Assembly (NCBI RefSeq): GCF_009834125.1
Contig: NZ_CP047146.1
Span: 4,395,501-4,459,500, forward strand
Source: Streptomyces sp. GS7
Lineage (GTDB): Bacteria > Actinomycetota > Actinomycetes > Streptomycetales > Streptomycetaceae
Reading direction: 5' to 3'
Length of the DNA stretch: 64,000 nt
Shown here: positions 1-8,642 of the stretch, piece after piece
How positions within the stretch are numbered: position 1 is the first letter of the stretch
How the letters are laid out: every line of letters starts with the position of its first letter
Translations under genes and position numbers: made by a program
The notes under the pieces: model-generated
The model's input: only the letters and a program-made list of their open reading frames with translations
What the model was told of the DNA's origin: nothing
Databases searched by the model: none

Positions 1-95
1 CCTGTGCCTGCGAGAAGAGCAGCTGTATCTGTTCAAGGGGTGTGCGGGTGGTGTGGTTCGCCGCGTTGCGCGTGCCTCTCAAGGGAAGGGTCCCC

Positions 96-1208
96 ATGAC
101 ACGAAAGTTGCCCGGGTTCAGCCGCCTGGCCCGCGCCTCGGTCGCCGGCGTCGGTATAGCCGCCACCGCGGCTGGTGCGGCGCTGATCGCCCCGAACGCA
201 TTCGGTGCGCCCGCGACCTCCAGCACCGGAATCGACGTGCCGTCCGGCTACTCGACCCAGGTCTTCGCCTCTGGCGGGTCGTTGAGCTCCCCCGACGACA
301 TCGCCCTGCTGGGCGGGAACGTCTTCGTCGCCTATCAAAACGGTGTGGGCGCCAAGGGCGAGCCGTCGTCCTCGGGCCGGACGGCGAGCACCGTGGTCGA
401 GTACACCCAGCAGGGCCGCAAGGTGGCGCTATGGAACCTGACGGGCAAGATCGACGGCATGACCGCCGACCCGTCGGCGCAGCGCGTCATCGCCACAGTG
501 AACGAGGACGGCAACAGCAGCCTGTTCACGCTCACCCCGGGCGCGGCCTTGGGTGCACAGCTCGCGCACTACCAGTTCAGCCCCAGTCCGCTCCCGCACG
601 GCGGCGGCACCGACAGCATCTCCGTTGTGGGCGGCGCCCTGTACATCGCGGCGTCCAACCCGTCGCCGAACACCGATGGCAAGACCTTCAGCGGTCCGGC
701 TCTCTACAAGGTGACCCTGGCCGGCACCACCGCGACCGCCAAGCCGGTCTTGAAGGACAACTCGACCGCCGTGGACGCCCAGTCCGGCAAGCAGGTCACC
801 CTCAACCTGTCCGACCCGGACTCCAACACCCTCGTCCCGACCCTGGCACCGCGGTTCGGCGGAAACCTGATGCTGGACAGCCAGGGCGACGGCGAGCAGA
901 TCTACCTCGTGAACGCGGGTACCAGCCGGCAGAGCGCCCAGGTCCTCAAACTCAACACCCAGGTGGACGACACCGCGATCGCCACCAGCACCAGGGGCAC
1001 GCTGTACGTCACCGACCCGGGCACCAACCAGGTCGTCGCCGTCCGCGGCTCCTTCACCGCCGGGCAGACGTTCGCCGCCGTACCGGACGACTCCAAGGTA
1101 CTGGCCGGTGCGCTCGGCAGCCTCGACCTGCGGACCGGCTCGGTGAAGCCGTTCGGCAAGGGCTTCAAGAGCCCCCACGGCCTGCTCTTCGTCCCCGCGA
1201 CCAACTGA
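96..1208 (+). CDS. secreted beta-propeller-like protein
   Basis: 370-residue exported protein of unknown function. The ATG at 96 is chosen because AAGGGAAGGG lies 5 bases upstream and the translation opens with a classical signal peptide: Arg/Lys start, a long Ala/Gly/Val core and a likely cut after AFGAPA. The mature part has repeated strand motifs ending in LYVTDPGTNQVVAV and SPHGLLFVPA, which resemble NHL or SMP-30-type propeller blades; that fold is inferred. It has no cysteine pairs or membrane anchor. It stands alone, followed by about 380 bases without a convincing gene. Confidence 0.75.
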   Translation: MTRKLPGFSRLARASVAGVGIAATAAGAALIAPNAFGAPATSSTGIDVPSGYSTQVFASGGSLSSPDDIALLGGNVFVAYQNGVGAKGEPSSSGRTASTVVEYTQQGRKVALWNLTGKIDGMTADPSAQRVIATVNEDGNSSLFTLTPGAALGAQLAHYQFSPSPLPHGGGTDSISVVGGALYIAASNPSPNTDGKTFSGPALYKVTLAGTTATAKPVLKDNSTAVDAQSGKQVTLNLSDPDSNTLVPTLAPRFGGNLMLDSQGDGEQIYLVNAGTSRQSAQVLKLNTQVDDTAIATSTRGTLYVTDPGTNQVVAVRGSFTAGQTFAAVPDDSKVLAGALGSLDLRTGSVKPFGKGFKSPHGLLFVPATN

Positions 1209-1589
1209 CGCCATGCGACGCGAGGGGGAAACGGCCCCGGTGAAGCGGCAGACCGGACCTGCTGCCACCTTCACCAGGGGCCATCGTCATACCTGGGGAA
1301 CGGGAAACTCGGTTACCCGGAACGATTCTCGCAGGACAGCGTCGGTGCAGCTGGATACGCCTCAACTTCCACCGGGGCCGTCGCTGGGCCGACCGACGCC
1401 AACCAGGGTCGACAGACGATGACAACCTCCCACCGCGTAGTCGCGTGCAGGAGACGGTCTACTGGGACGCCGGCACCGCGCGCCTGCTTCCCCGCCTGCT
1501 CAAGAGCCGGACGCGCGGGCCGGCGTTCGTCACCTGCCGCCGCCCGGGCCCCGGGTCGCGGCTGTCAGGAGAGCGTTGCCAGGTCGCAG
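1209..1589. other. gene-free stretch before IS3 scar
   Basis: No reading frame here has credible protein content or a ribosome site. The right edge grades into decayed IS3 transposase sequence. Confidence 0.5.
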
Positions 1590-1891
1590 TACACATCGTT
1601 CGCGCTCGCCGTGCACCTCGACCGGGCAGGCGTCGCCGCGTCAATCGGATCGGTCGACGACGCCTAGGACAATTCCCTGATGGAGTCCACGATCGGCCTG
1701 TTCAAGACCGAGTTGATCAGCTCCGTCGGCCCTGGAAGACATTCTCCGAGATCGAGCTGGCCACCGCCGAGTGGATCGGCTGGTACTGCCACCGCCGACT
1801 GCACGGCGAGATCGGGCACGCCCCGCCCGCTGAATACGAGACCAACTACTACCGAGCAACCGCGAAACCCCAGGTCACAGTCACAACCTAG
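1590..1891 (+). pseudogene. IS3-family transposase C-terminal remnant
   Basis: The end of an IS3 OrfB (rve integrase core) can be read across at least two frames. Pieces in order are [13 protein letters not shown], then [12 protein letters not shown] near 1682, then [19 protein letters not shown] near 1770. These match the usual order around the last catalytic Glu of IS3 integrases. The 5' two thirds, OrfA and recognisable inverted repeats are absent, so it is an immobile scar. The sequence is clearly different from the intact IS3 copy at 56-57.3 kb and derives from another subgroup. Confidence 0.75.
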
Positions 1892-1947
1892 AGTCTCGAT
1901 CAAACCCGGAACGGTCCAGTGCCCACGAATTCGGCGTAGCCGCCGCG

Positions 1948-2415
1948 CTACTCCTTCGCGGCCAGCTGCGCTCGCACGTTCCGCAGTTCCTCGTGGAGTT
2001 CCGCGTGCTGTGCACTGAGCGCTTCGAAGTTGGCCGTGAGCTGTTCCAGTAGCTCCTTGGCCCTCACATCAGTTTCGAAGTCGTGTTCGGCGAGTTCGCT
2101 GGAGATCTGATCGCTGCGCTTCGCAGCGATCAACAGAATCGCACCTTGCATGGCAGCAAGGCAGGAAAGCACCAGGTTGAGGAGGATGAACGGGTACTTG
2201 TCGAAGCCGTGGTTGCCGTTGAGGATCATCCACGCGCCCAAAAAGATCAGCGAGCCGAAAACGAAGGCCCACGACCCCATCCCATTGCGCATTTTATCCG
2301 CGGCGCGCTCACCGAGCGTCAACTCACCCTTACTGCGCACGCCTGGGTGGCGGTGCCATCGCTGCTTGGGCTTGCTGGCGACGGACGGTATGCCGGTCAT
2401 CTGCTGAGAGGTCAT
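1948..2415 (-). CDS. DUF1003 membrane protein
   Basis: 155-residue integral membrane protein of the DUF1003 family. The family core is visible: GERAADKMRNGMGSWAFVFG begins the first membrane helix, a second helix follows from YPFILLNLVLSCLAAMQGA, and the AAKRSDQ motif ends it. The C-terminal 60 residues are Glu/Lys/Leu-rich and look like a cytoplasmic coiled coil. The ATG at 2415 (MTSQQMTG) is the likely start; an in-frame start further upstream near 2500 is possible. Function is unknown, and no partner gene is adjacent. Confidence 0.82.
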   Translation of the reverse strand: MTSQQMTGIPSVASKPKQRWHRHPGVRSKGELTLGERAADKMRNGMGSWAFVFGSLIFLGAWMILNGNHGFDKYPFILLNLVLSCLAAMQGAILLIAAKRSDQISSELAEHDFETDVRAKELLEQLTANFEALSAQHAELHEELRNVRAQLAAKE

Positions 2416-2949
2416 GGGCGGGGATTGTGCCAGACCGGGCACACGGGAGCTCGCGGTGGTGTGCCAGATGGTCTTCGGCGAGGCCAGGGCGTTCTGCATG
2501 GCGGGATGGTGCTGGTCGTCGCCGCCCCCGGGCTGATCCCCGGCGCGCGGCTGGGTCTGATCACCGCGGTGCTGGCACTGGCCAGGCTGCCGCTGCTCTC
2601 GGCTATGCCTCCGGGCCGCGTTGCCCGCGCGGAGGCGGCGTGGCATTCGCTGGCGCGCTTCGTGGCGGCGGGAATCCGGGCTGCCTCTCCACAACGCCGT
2701 GGCTCGCCTGGGCCGGTCCGAAGCTCTCACCGAGACAGCCGGTCGGGACCATCCGCCACCCGGACATCGTTGCCCAGGTCCACGCCTCGCTCGGCTGCAC
2801 GATCGACCTGCACTGGACCCTGGACAGGCGCCCGTTCGGCAGCTGAGCTGATACGCCGCCGATGTGCCGCCCGTCACATTCTCGGCATGCGCACACCCGC
2901 CCGGGTTACAGTGCCGCCGCGCTCCCGACATGCACGCAGTCCGGGAGAG
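2416..2949. other. no confident gene; possible coding scraps
   Basis: Two stretches on the plus strand have protein-like composition but no start or full domain. One is a hydrophobic segment near 2545-2620 (LITAVLALARLPLLSAMP). The other is near 2735-2846, ending RPFGS and a stop. They lie in different frames and resemble nothing I can name. They are best regarded as decayed fragments. Confidence 0.35.
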
Positions 2950-3430
2950 GAACCCACAACGGCGAACAGGCGGAGGCTGCTCACGACCGCGGCGCCAACC
3001 GTGGCGGCGGCGCTGCTCCCGGTCTCCGGCTGCGCGCCTGCCGGCCGGGGCGTACCGGTATTTCCGGAGGCGAAGGGGAGGCGGCCGGTGGCCCTGGTCT
3101 ACGGGGGACCGGATTCGTTCCCGGCTGCCCCGAGTCGGCGGTGTGGCTGGTGGGGAGCGCGCCACGGCCGTTCCGGGCGGTGTTCTGCGGCCCGGAGGAG
3201 AAGGTGCCCCTCGCCCGTCAGGCCCTCGCCGACGCGACGCTCTACGTCCAGCCAGGCGGCGGGGCCTGGACGAGGGGTGGCAGGCCATGCGGCGCCACGC
3301 TGCCGACATCCGCGACTACGTCTCGGGTGGCGGCAGCTACCTCGGCACCTGCCTCGGCGGCTACCTGGCCGGGCGCGGCCAGGGTTTCGACCTGCTTGCG
3401 CCGCATCCGTCCGAACAACGCCGACTCTAG
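2950..3430 (+). pseudogene. frameshifted BPL_N-domain lipoprotein
   Basis: A glutamine-amidotransferase-like BPL_N protein can be rebuilt from three frames. The first frame (2950-3125) gives RRRLLTTAAPTVAAALLPVSGC, an Arg-start signal with lipobox-type Cys. The second (3125-3260) gives PESAVWLVGSAPRPFRAVF and TLYVQPGGG. The third (3265-3430) gives IRDYVSGGGSYLGTCLGGYLAG, the nucleophile-elbow region of the family. No ATG or GTG remains at the expected start, and the protein ends early. At least two frameshifts plus the lost start make it non-functional. Confidence 0.7.
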
Positions 3431-3909
3431 CTGTGGATGTCCATGCATGCGGCCGCGGTGGTAGTGCCGTCGGCGTAGATCCAGGCCGAGCACACCGAGT
3501 CGCCGTCCGGTAGCGTCCAGTTGCCGTTCCAGTCGTAATTGCCGGCTACGTCGCCGGAGTGCAGGGTCACCTGCGGCCCGTCGAAGAAGATCGACCCGGT
3601 TTTGTCCCACACATGGACATGCCCGGTAACCGGGTTGGTGCCCACCGGCGCCAGGACGGACGCACCCGTAACACGGTGCACCCCCAAGCCCGTCCCGCAG
3701 ACCCACACCGCGTTCCGGATGCCGCTGTCGTTCGTCCAGCCGTTCTTGCAATCGTTGTTGTCCGCCGGGGCGATGTGACGCTGCGCCAAGCCATTGGCCG
3801 CGGTGATGTGGCCTTGCGGAGTGCCGTCGGCGCTGGCGACGCCGGTAGCCCCGGCACCGAGAGCCAGAGCGGTGCAGGCGATGGATACGACACGGGCGAT
3901 GCTCTTCAT
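3427..3909 (-). CDS. small secreted protein
   Basis: 160-residue exported protein. The ATG at 3909 follows GAGGGGGAA and gives a signal peptide (MKSIARVVS, hydrophobic core, cut after VASA). The mature part carries four cysteines in C-x-N, VWVCGTG, DSVCSAWI and AAACMD contexts, consistent with two disulfides. Aromatic, Asn/Asp-rich strands such as NYDWNGNWTLPDGD suggest a small beta-sandwich. No family is recognised. Its stop overlaps the 3' end of the convergent BPL_N pseudogene. Confidence 0.78.
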   Translation of the reverse strand: MKSIARVVSIACTALALGAGATGVASADGTPQGHITAANGLAQRHIAPADNNDCKNGWTNDSGIRNAVWVCGTGLGVHRVTGASVLAPVGTNPVTGHVHVWDKTGSIFFDGPQVTLHSGDVAGNYDWNGNWTLPDGDSVCSAWIYADGTTTAAACMDIHS

Positions 3910-4444
3910 CGTTTCCCCCTCGTTTGCTGTGAACCATGCTGATTGCAGTGCGGTGGTGACGCGGCCGCCGAGGCCTCTCCCCGGGTGCTGTGCGGACGGT
4001 GGAGTCGACCGTAGGAAGCGCCGCAGCCCTGGGGATCTCGGCGATCTCATGCACCTCCACTGGACGACCGGTGCTGGTCAGTGCCTCCATCGGACGGTGC
4101 CGACGCTAATCACGGCCGATGAAATGGCGATGAGATGGCGATGGCACGGCTGGTGGGCACGGCGCCTGGATCGAGGTAGTGCAGGGTGCGGTGTGAATCC
4201 GCGTGGGGCGTGCGTGGGGGACAGGCCCGAGGAGAGCGTGAAGTAGCTACCCGAGAGGCGGAGCGGCAGCGCAAGGAGAAGGAGGATCTTGTTGCGGTCT
4301 GGGACCCATATGGGGCCCTCCACTTCCTGGCCGCCGGGCACTGTGGGGGAGAGCTGGGGACCGCGGACGCCCCGGGGCGGCGTACACCTGTCACCACAAG
4401 GGAAGCAGTCCATCAGTTCACTCTCCGATTCGCTGGCTGACCGG
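3910..4444. other. gene-free stretch
   Basis: Open frames on both strands are short, Arg-rich and without ribosome sites. It should contain the promoter of the minus-strand secreted protein. Nothing else was recognised. Confidence 0.5.
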
Positions 4445-4473
4445 AGTAATTGTCAATACCTGTGGATCAGTTG
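4445..4473 (+). repeat. 29-bp terminal-type repeat, copy 1
   Basis: The sequence begins AGTAATTGTCAAT and continues with CCTGTGGATC. It matches the reverse complement of 12603-12631 at 27 of 29 positions, and 18013-18041 in the same orientation at 24 of 29. It lies next to IS and VOC gene debris. The arrangement looks like element ends, but the element is not identified. Confidence 0.7.
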
Positions 4474-4476
4474 AGT

Positions 4477-4557
4477 TCACCTTTCCTGGAATGAGTTGAT
4501 TGCGACGAACTCGGCCTCGAAGTCGTTGTCGTTCTCCAGGTAGGGCGCGTAGTGATG
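4477..4557 (-). pseudogene. VOC-family protein, C-terminal scrap
   Basis: The minus strand reads HHYAPYLENDNDFEAEFVAI before a stop at 4477. This is the typical last strand of glyoxalase/VOC proteins (HYAAYLEN...FEVELVA). It is the part missing from the truncated VOC gene at 6182-6517, in the correct order and orientation. The two pieces are probably halves of one gene separated by later insertions. Confidence 0.6.
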
Positions 4558-4563
4558 TCTCTG

Positions 4564-4637
4564 GTCGTCGCAGGCGATCAGGGATCGCTTGACGCGGGCG
4601 CCTGTGGTCCATCTGTGCCAGATGGAAGCACCGACGG
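4564..4637 (-). pseudogene. transposase C-terminal scrap
   Basis: The minus strand reads ASIWHRWTTGARVKRSLIAC, resembling the last residues of a DDE transposase common in Streptomyces (IWHNW..GAPVKRSLIAYDH). It is joined in frame to the VOC scrap. The family assignment is from memory of the motif and is tentative. Confidence 0.45.
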
Positions 4638-4744
4638 AACAGGTCCGGCAGCCCGGGGTCGTGGGCCGTTCCGTTGCTTCTCAACCTGTCGGCGGGCCTC
4701 GTCGGCCTTGACGTGAAACCATTTGGTTTCCTATTGTCGGATGT

Positions 4745-5509
4745 GTGGAAGAGGTGTTCAGGGCGCTGGCGGATCCGACGCGGCGGGAGCTGCTCGACGA
4801 GCTGTTCCGGCAGGACGGGCAGTCGCTGAACGCGCTGGCGAGCAGGTTCGCGATGACGAGGGTCGCCGTGGCGAAGCACCTTCGTCTGCTTGAGGAGGCC
4901 GGCGTGGTCGTGTCGGACCGGCGGGGCAGGGAGAAGCTGCACTTCCTGAACCCCGTGCCGATCCGCCTCATCCACGACCGCTGGGTCAGCAAGTACACCG
5001 AGACGTGGGCCGCCGGCCTCGTCGACCTCAAACGAGATCTGGAGACAAGCGTGGAGAAGGTGTTCGAGATCTACATCCGCACCACGCCGCAGCGGCTGTG
5101 GCAGGCGATCACCGATCCCGAGACGCGGGCGCGGTTCCAGTTCGGTGCCCGCGTGGAATCCGACTGGGCCACGGGATCCGCCTACAGGGTCACGCACGAC
5201 GGCGTGCCTGGCGGATTGATCGAAGGGGAGAACCTCGAGGTCGACCCGCCCCGGCGGCTCGTGCAGACATACCACGCCATCTGGGACGACGACATCGCCC
5301 GCCAGGGCACCAGCCGGGTGACCTGGGAGATCGAGCAGGTCGGCGACAGCTGCAGGCTCGTCGTCCGGCACGACCAACTCGACGCCGACGCCGACGCGCA
5401 TCTCTACGGCGGCTGGCCGATGATCCTCTCCGGGCTCAAGACCTGGATGGAGACGGGCCGGGAACTCACCACGCCAGGGTCGCTCATGTACGGAGGCGAA
5501 ACATCATGA
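4745..5509 (+). CDS. ArsR HTH fused to SRPBCC domain
   Basis: 254-residue two-domain protein. Residues 1-95 are an ArsR winged helix: [16 protein letters not shown], then [20 protein letters not shown] as the recognition helix region. Residues 105-245 are an AHSA1-type SRPBCC (START-like) domain beginning [20 protein letters not shown]. In such fusions the SRPBCC part may bind a hydrophobic ligand that controls DNA binding. The start is GTG at 4745. Its stop overlaps the next start by 4 bases (ATGA), so it heads a three-gene operon with DUF1905 and VOC proteins. Confidence 0.88.
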   Translation: MEEVFRALADPTRRELLDELFRQDGQSLNALASRFAMTRVAVAKHLRLLEEAGVVVSDRRGREKLHFLNPVPIRLIHDRWVSKYTETWAAGLVDLKRDLETSVEKVFEIYIRTTPQRLWQAITDPETRARFQFGARVESDWATGSAYRVTHDGVPGGLIEGENLEVDPPRRLVQTYHAIWDDDIARQGTSRVTWEIEQVGDSCRLVVRHDQLDADADAHLYGGWPMILSGLKTWMETGRELTTPGSLMYGGETS

Positions 5510-5808
5510 CCGCACAGCAAGCCACGTCCGACACGAAGCTCGACAAGACGTTCACCGCGGAGCTGCAAAAGAGCCCCAGCAAGGGCGGCTGGACCTACGT
5601 CGTGATGCCGGGGTCGGCCGAGTTCTTCGGCACCCGTGGCCTGGTGAAGGTGCGCGGCCACGTCGACGGCGAGCCGTTCGAGGGCTCGTTCATGGCGCTC
5701 GGCGACGGCACGCACAAGCTCGCATTCACCGCCGAAATCCGCGCCCGCATCGGCAAGCAGGCCGGCGACACCGTCACCGTCACCCTCGATGAGCGGATCG
5801 CACGATGA
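5506..5808 (+). CDS. DUF1905 protein
   Basis: 100-residue cytosolic protein of the DUF1905 family. It shows the family order: [20 protein letters not shown], then [20 protein letters not shown], and the closing [13 protein letters not shown] strand. Members are small beta-barrels of unknown activity, often beside SRPBCC or YdeI proteins, as here. It overlaps the upstream and downstream genes by 4 bases each, so translational coupling is likely. Confidence 0.88.
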   Translation: MTAQQATSDTKLDKTFTAELQKSPSKGGWTYVVMPGSAEFFGTRGLVKVRGHVDGEPFEGSFMALGDGTHKLAFTAEIRARIGKQAGDTVTVTLDERIAR

Positions 5809-6179
5809 CCGCGCCGAAGCCGGTCGTCACGGGTGTTAGAACCGTCAGCGTGCCGGTCGACGACCAGGAACAGGCGCTGCGGTTCTACGTCGACACGCTC
5901 GGCTTCACGGTACTGCGCGACGAGTCGATCCCGACCGGACGGTGGATCGAGCTGGCACCCGGCGGCGACAACGTCGTCGTGACGCTGGAGCAGGCCACCG
6001 CAGACGTCACTCGCGGCCCCATCACTATCCGGTTCACCACCGACGACGCATCGGCCGCGTACGCGGCCCTCAATGCCGCCGGCGTTGATACCGATGAGAT
6101 CCTTCAATGGCCCGGCGTACCACCGATGTTCGCCTTCCGCGACCCCGACGGCAACGCCTTCTCCATCACCGAGACGTGA
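5805..6179 (+). CDS. VOC-family (glyoxalase-like) protein
   Basis: 124-residue single-module vicinal-oxygen-chelate protein. It opens with [20 protein letters not shown] and ends [15 protein letters not shown], the paired beta-alpha-beta-beta-beta halves of the fold. The usual first metal histidine is replaced by Ser/Val (RTVSVPV), so metal binding is uncertain; ligand binding or sequestration is an alternative. It is the last gene of the ArsR-SRPBCC/DUF1905/VOC operon. Its 3' end lies directly against a truncated VOC gene on the other strand. Confidence 0.88.
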   Translation: MTAPKPVVTGVRTVSVPVDDQEQALRFYVDTLGFTVLRDESIPTGRWIELAPGGDNVVVTLEQATADVTRGPITIRFTTDDASAAYAALNAAGVDTDEILQWPGVPPMFAFRDPDGNAFSITET

Positions 6180-6181
6180 CA

Positions 6182-6517
6182 GCCGCCGGCATACGGGCGC
6201 AGGTCGGGGAACATCAGGCTCCAGCCGTGCTGGGTCGCCTCGATGACCAGCTTCTCGACGGCGTCGTCGTCCTCGACGTGGAATGCCAGATGGTTGAGCC
6301 CGGGTCGGCGGCGGTCGTTCCGGTCGGCGGTGAGGGCCGGGGACTGTTCCAGGACGACGTAGGTCGGCGCGAGCAGCCAGCTGCGGCCGGTCTCCCAGCT
6401 CTGACAGACGGCGTAACGCAGCGTTTCCAGCAGCCAGCCGAGTGAGGCGAGGGCGCGATCGAGATCGGGCACCCAGATCTCGAAGTGGTGCAGTGCCCCG
6501 CGCGTCGGCCGGTTCAT
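6182..6517 (-). pseudogene. truncated VOC-family protein
   Basis: From an ATG at 6517 the minus strand reads GALHHFEIWVPDLDRALASL through LNHLAFHVEDDDAVEKLV to FPDLRPYAGG, the first three quarters of a VOC protein. After about 6182 the family match stops. The frame runs on antisense into the neighbouring VOC gene to 6104, giving a junk tail. The missing last strand is found at 4477-4557. The start codon overlaps the stop of an IS256 remnant (ATGA at 6514-6517). Confidence 0.7.
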
Positions 6518-6715
6518 GCAGCCACCGCCTCGGGGCGCTCGACGAGTTGGCCGCGCTCGAAGCGGTCGCCGGCGCGGACGAGCGGAACGAGGTGGGCGCC
6601 GTTGACCGAGCGCCAGCGGGCCTGGGCCGACTCGACGAGCTTGAACACCATGGCGAGGGCCGCGGCGCGGGAGCCGGCGCCCCGGCGCAGACGGGACGAG
6701 TGGATCGAGGCCGGA
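6514..6715 (-). pseudogene. IS256 transposase C-terminal remnant
   Basis: Reads AAALAMVFKLVESAQARWRS through LVRAGDRFERGQLVERPE to a stop at 6514. This is the tail of an IS256-family (Transposase_mut) protein, closely similar to the tail of the 10.2-11.4 kb copy. All upstream catalytic parts are missing. Confidence 0.8.
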
Positions 6716-6719
6716 GCCG

Positions 6720-7165
6720 CCGCTCACCTGACCTGGCGGTGCTGCGGGCGCATGACCGGATGCTGGGTCTGGAGTTGCAGGAGCTGTCCGCAGACAGCTG
6801 CATCACCAAATCCCCCTCCGGCGGCGAGCGTTCCGGAAAGTCCCCGGTAGACCGGGGCAGGCAGGGACTCAAGCGGTCCCAGCTGACCGACGGCTACGGA
6901 ATACCGGTGGTTACCGTCCCCGCCGGAGCCGATACACGCGATCACGCCCTGCTGCCCGAGACCCTCGACGAGTTCGCCGCTCTGACCCGCGAACTGGAGC
7001 AAGTCCCCGAAGACCCGAAACCGAGCCTGGACGCCGACTACGACTACCAGCCGGTCTGCACCGACCTCGCCGGGCGCGGTATCACCGGCCGCATCAGCCC
7101 ACGCGGCATGAAGACGCCGACCCAGACCGGCGGCCGCTGGGTCTGCGAGCGCACGAACTCATGGT
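6720..7165 (+). pseudogene. IS5-family transposase fragment
   Basis: An uninterrupted stretch of a DDE_Tnp_1-type transposase: MLGLELQELSADSCITKSP, then SPVDRGRQGLKRSQLTDGYG, then ALTRELEQVPEDPKPSLDAD and ending at GRWVCERTNSWW. Both termini are missing: the first 90 or so residues, and the part after the ERTNSW Glu region. It starts where the IS256 remnant ends, so one element probably landed in the other. Confidence 0.78.
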
Positions 7166-7231
7166 GGCCCACGGGGCGACCAGGATCTTGACGTGGCTGC
7201 GAAACGGGCAGGCCGTCAGGTTGACGCCGTC

Positions 7232-7777
7232 TCAGCCCTGTTGAGGTTTGGCCTTCGCGTTCCGCAGACGGATACCGGTGAATCCCAGCGTGCTGGTGAC
7301 CACCGTGTCCCAGAACCCCCAGAGGTTGCCGAGCACACGCAATTGGATCCCGGCGTCCCGGTGGAGCTGGAGGAGATCGCCGACAGGCTGCGCGGGTCCG
7401 AGCGGTTCGACGGGGTGGGTCGCCACGAGAGCGTGCGGCACCGGGTCGCCGAAGGGCCGGAAGGGAGCAGCGGGGAGTCGGTACGCGAACAGTTTGACGC
7501 TCAAGAATTGCTTCAGCCAGTCGTACTCGATCGCATGCACGCGTTCGCCGCCGCCTGGGCCGAGGATGCGTTCGTGGTCTGACGCAGAGGTGCTCGGCAC
7601 GGTCCAAGCCATGGCTCGTGGGCACTGGCGGGGGAACCGGTAGTCCGGGGTCCTGGCATGGTCGACGGCCCACACGTACGCCTCTGCTTGTTGGGCGGTG
7701 GCAGCGACGTGTGGACGGAATACCGTGATTGCGGGATCTTCCGAGAAGTGCAGCACTTCTCCAGGTCGTGGGCGCAT
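7232..7777 (-). CDS. DUF6886-family protein
   Basis: 181-residue cytosolic protein. The opening MRPRPGEVLHFSEDPAITVF, central VHAIEYDWLKQFLSVKLFAY, and closing NLWGFWDTVVTSTLGFTGIR are characteristic of this uncharacterised family. Length is normal and the frame is intact, so it is probably functional despite surrounding debris. It is divergent from the serine hydrolase, with 118 bases between the two starts. Confidence 0.8.
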   Translation of the reverse strand: MRPRPGEVLHFSEDPAITVFRPHVAATAQQAEAYVWAVDHARTPDYRFPRQCPRAMAWTVPSTSASDHERILGPGGGERVHAIEYDWLKQFLSVKLFAYRLPAAPFRPFGDPVPHALVATHPVEPLGPAQPVGDLLQLHRDAGIQLRVLGNLWGFWDTVVTSTLGFTGIRLRNAKAKPQQG

Positions 7778-7895
7778 GCCCTGGTTCTATCGCAGAGCCG
7801 TCGCCCGGCGGTATCTGTCCGGTGGAGCGGTCGCTCACGCAGATTGAGCCTCAGGAGAGGGGTGGAATGGGGCTGGCCCCGGCTTACGATGCAGC

Positions 7896-8642
7896 GTGCT
7901 CTCGGTGGTTGTAGCGCCCTGGCGGCGCGCTCCGGTGGTGCTGCGGAATGCGGAGATTGCGCATGATGCGGCCAGCACCATGAAGGTGGCCGTGCTGGCG
8001 GCGCTGTACCGCAGCGGCATGGATCTGGACGTGAGCGTGCCGGTGGTGAACCGCTTCAGGTCGGTCACGGGCGCGACGTACGGCAACAGCCGTGCCGCGG
8101 ACAGTGATCCGCTGCCCTGGGACCGACTGGGCAGCGCGGCAACGGTGCGCTGGCTCGCCGGGCGCATGGTCACCCACTCGTCGAACCTGGCCACGAATCT
8201 GTGCCTGGAGCGGGTGGGGCACGAGGCCGTGGCCCGGGTGTGGCGGCAGGCCGGCGTCACGGGCAGCGCGAGTCCGCGTGGTATCGAGGACTACGCCGGC
8301 CGCACGGCAGGCGTCCACAACCGGGTAACTGCCCTTGACCTGGTGCGGTTGCTGGAATCGCTGGAGCCGGAGCTGCTGAGGCTGCTGGAGGGCAACGTCC
8401 ATCGAGTGGACCTCGCCGCCGGGCTGCCACCGGGTACCCGGCTATCGGGCAAGAACGGATGGTTCCCCGGCTTACGGCACAGCGTCGGCGTCGTTCACCC
8501 GCCGGACGCCGCCCCCTACACGCTCGCCGTCTGCTACACCGGACCGCTCGCGTCCGGGGCCGAAGCCGACGATCCTGCTGCCCGGCTGCTGGCCCGCATC
8601 TCCGCCGGTGTCTGGCACCGCCGGCACCTGCTCACCCACTGA
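7896..8642 (+). CDS. class A beta-lactamase-like serine hydrolase
   Basis: 248 residues. The penicillin-binding/beta-lactamase signatures are present. STMK at 27-30 gives the nucleophile Ser27 and Lys30, HSSN at 94-97 corresponds to the SDN loop, and SGKNG near 183 corresponds to KTG. It lacks a signal peptide and starts (GTG at 7896) only 26 residues before the nucleophile. It is therefore either cytoplasmic or missing a few N-terminal residues. Substrate is unknown; beta-lactamase activity is only one possibility. Its 3' end overlaps the convergent PLP enzyme by 11 bases. Confidence 0.82.
   Translation: MLSVVVAPWRRAPVVLRNAEIAHDAASTMKVAVLAALYRSGMDLDVSVPVVNRFRSVTGATYGNSRAADSDPLPWDRLGSAATVRWLAGRMVTHSSNLATNLCLERVGHEAVARVWRQAGVTGSASPRGIEDYAGRTAGVHNRVTALDLVRLLESLEPELLRLLEGNVHRVDLAAGLPPGTRLSGKNGWFPGLRHSVGVVHPPDAAPYTLAVCYTGPLASGAEADDPAARLLARISAGVWHRRHLLTH

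Noticed and set aside
2083..3513. Long plus-strand open frame of 476 codons
   Set aside because: It runs antisense to the DUF1003 gene and across pieces in other frames. Composition is Arg/Pro/Gly-rich, as expected for a GC-driven shadow.
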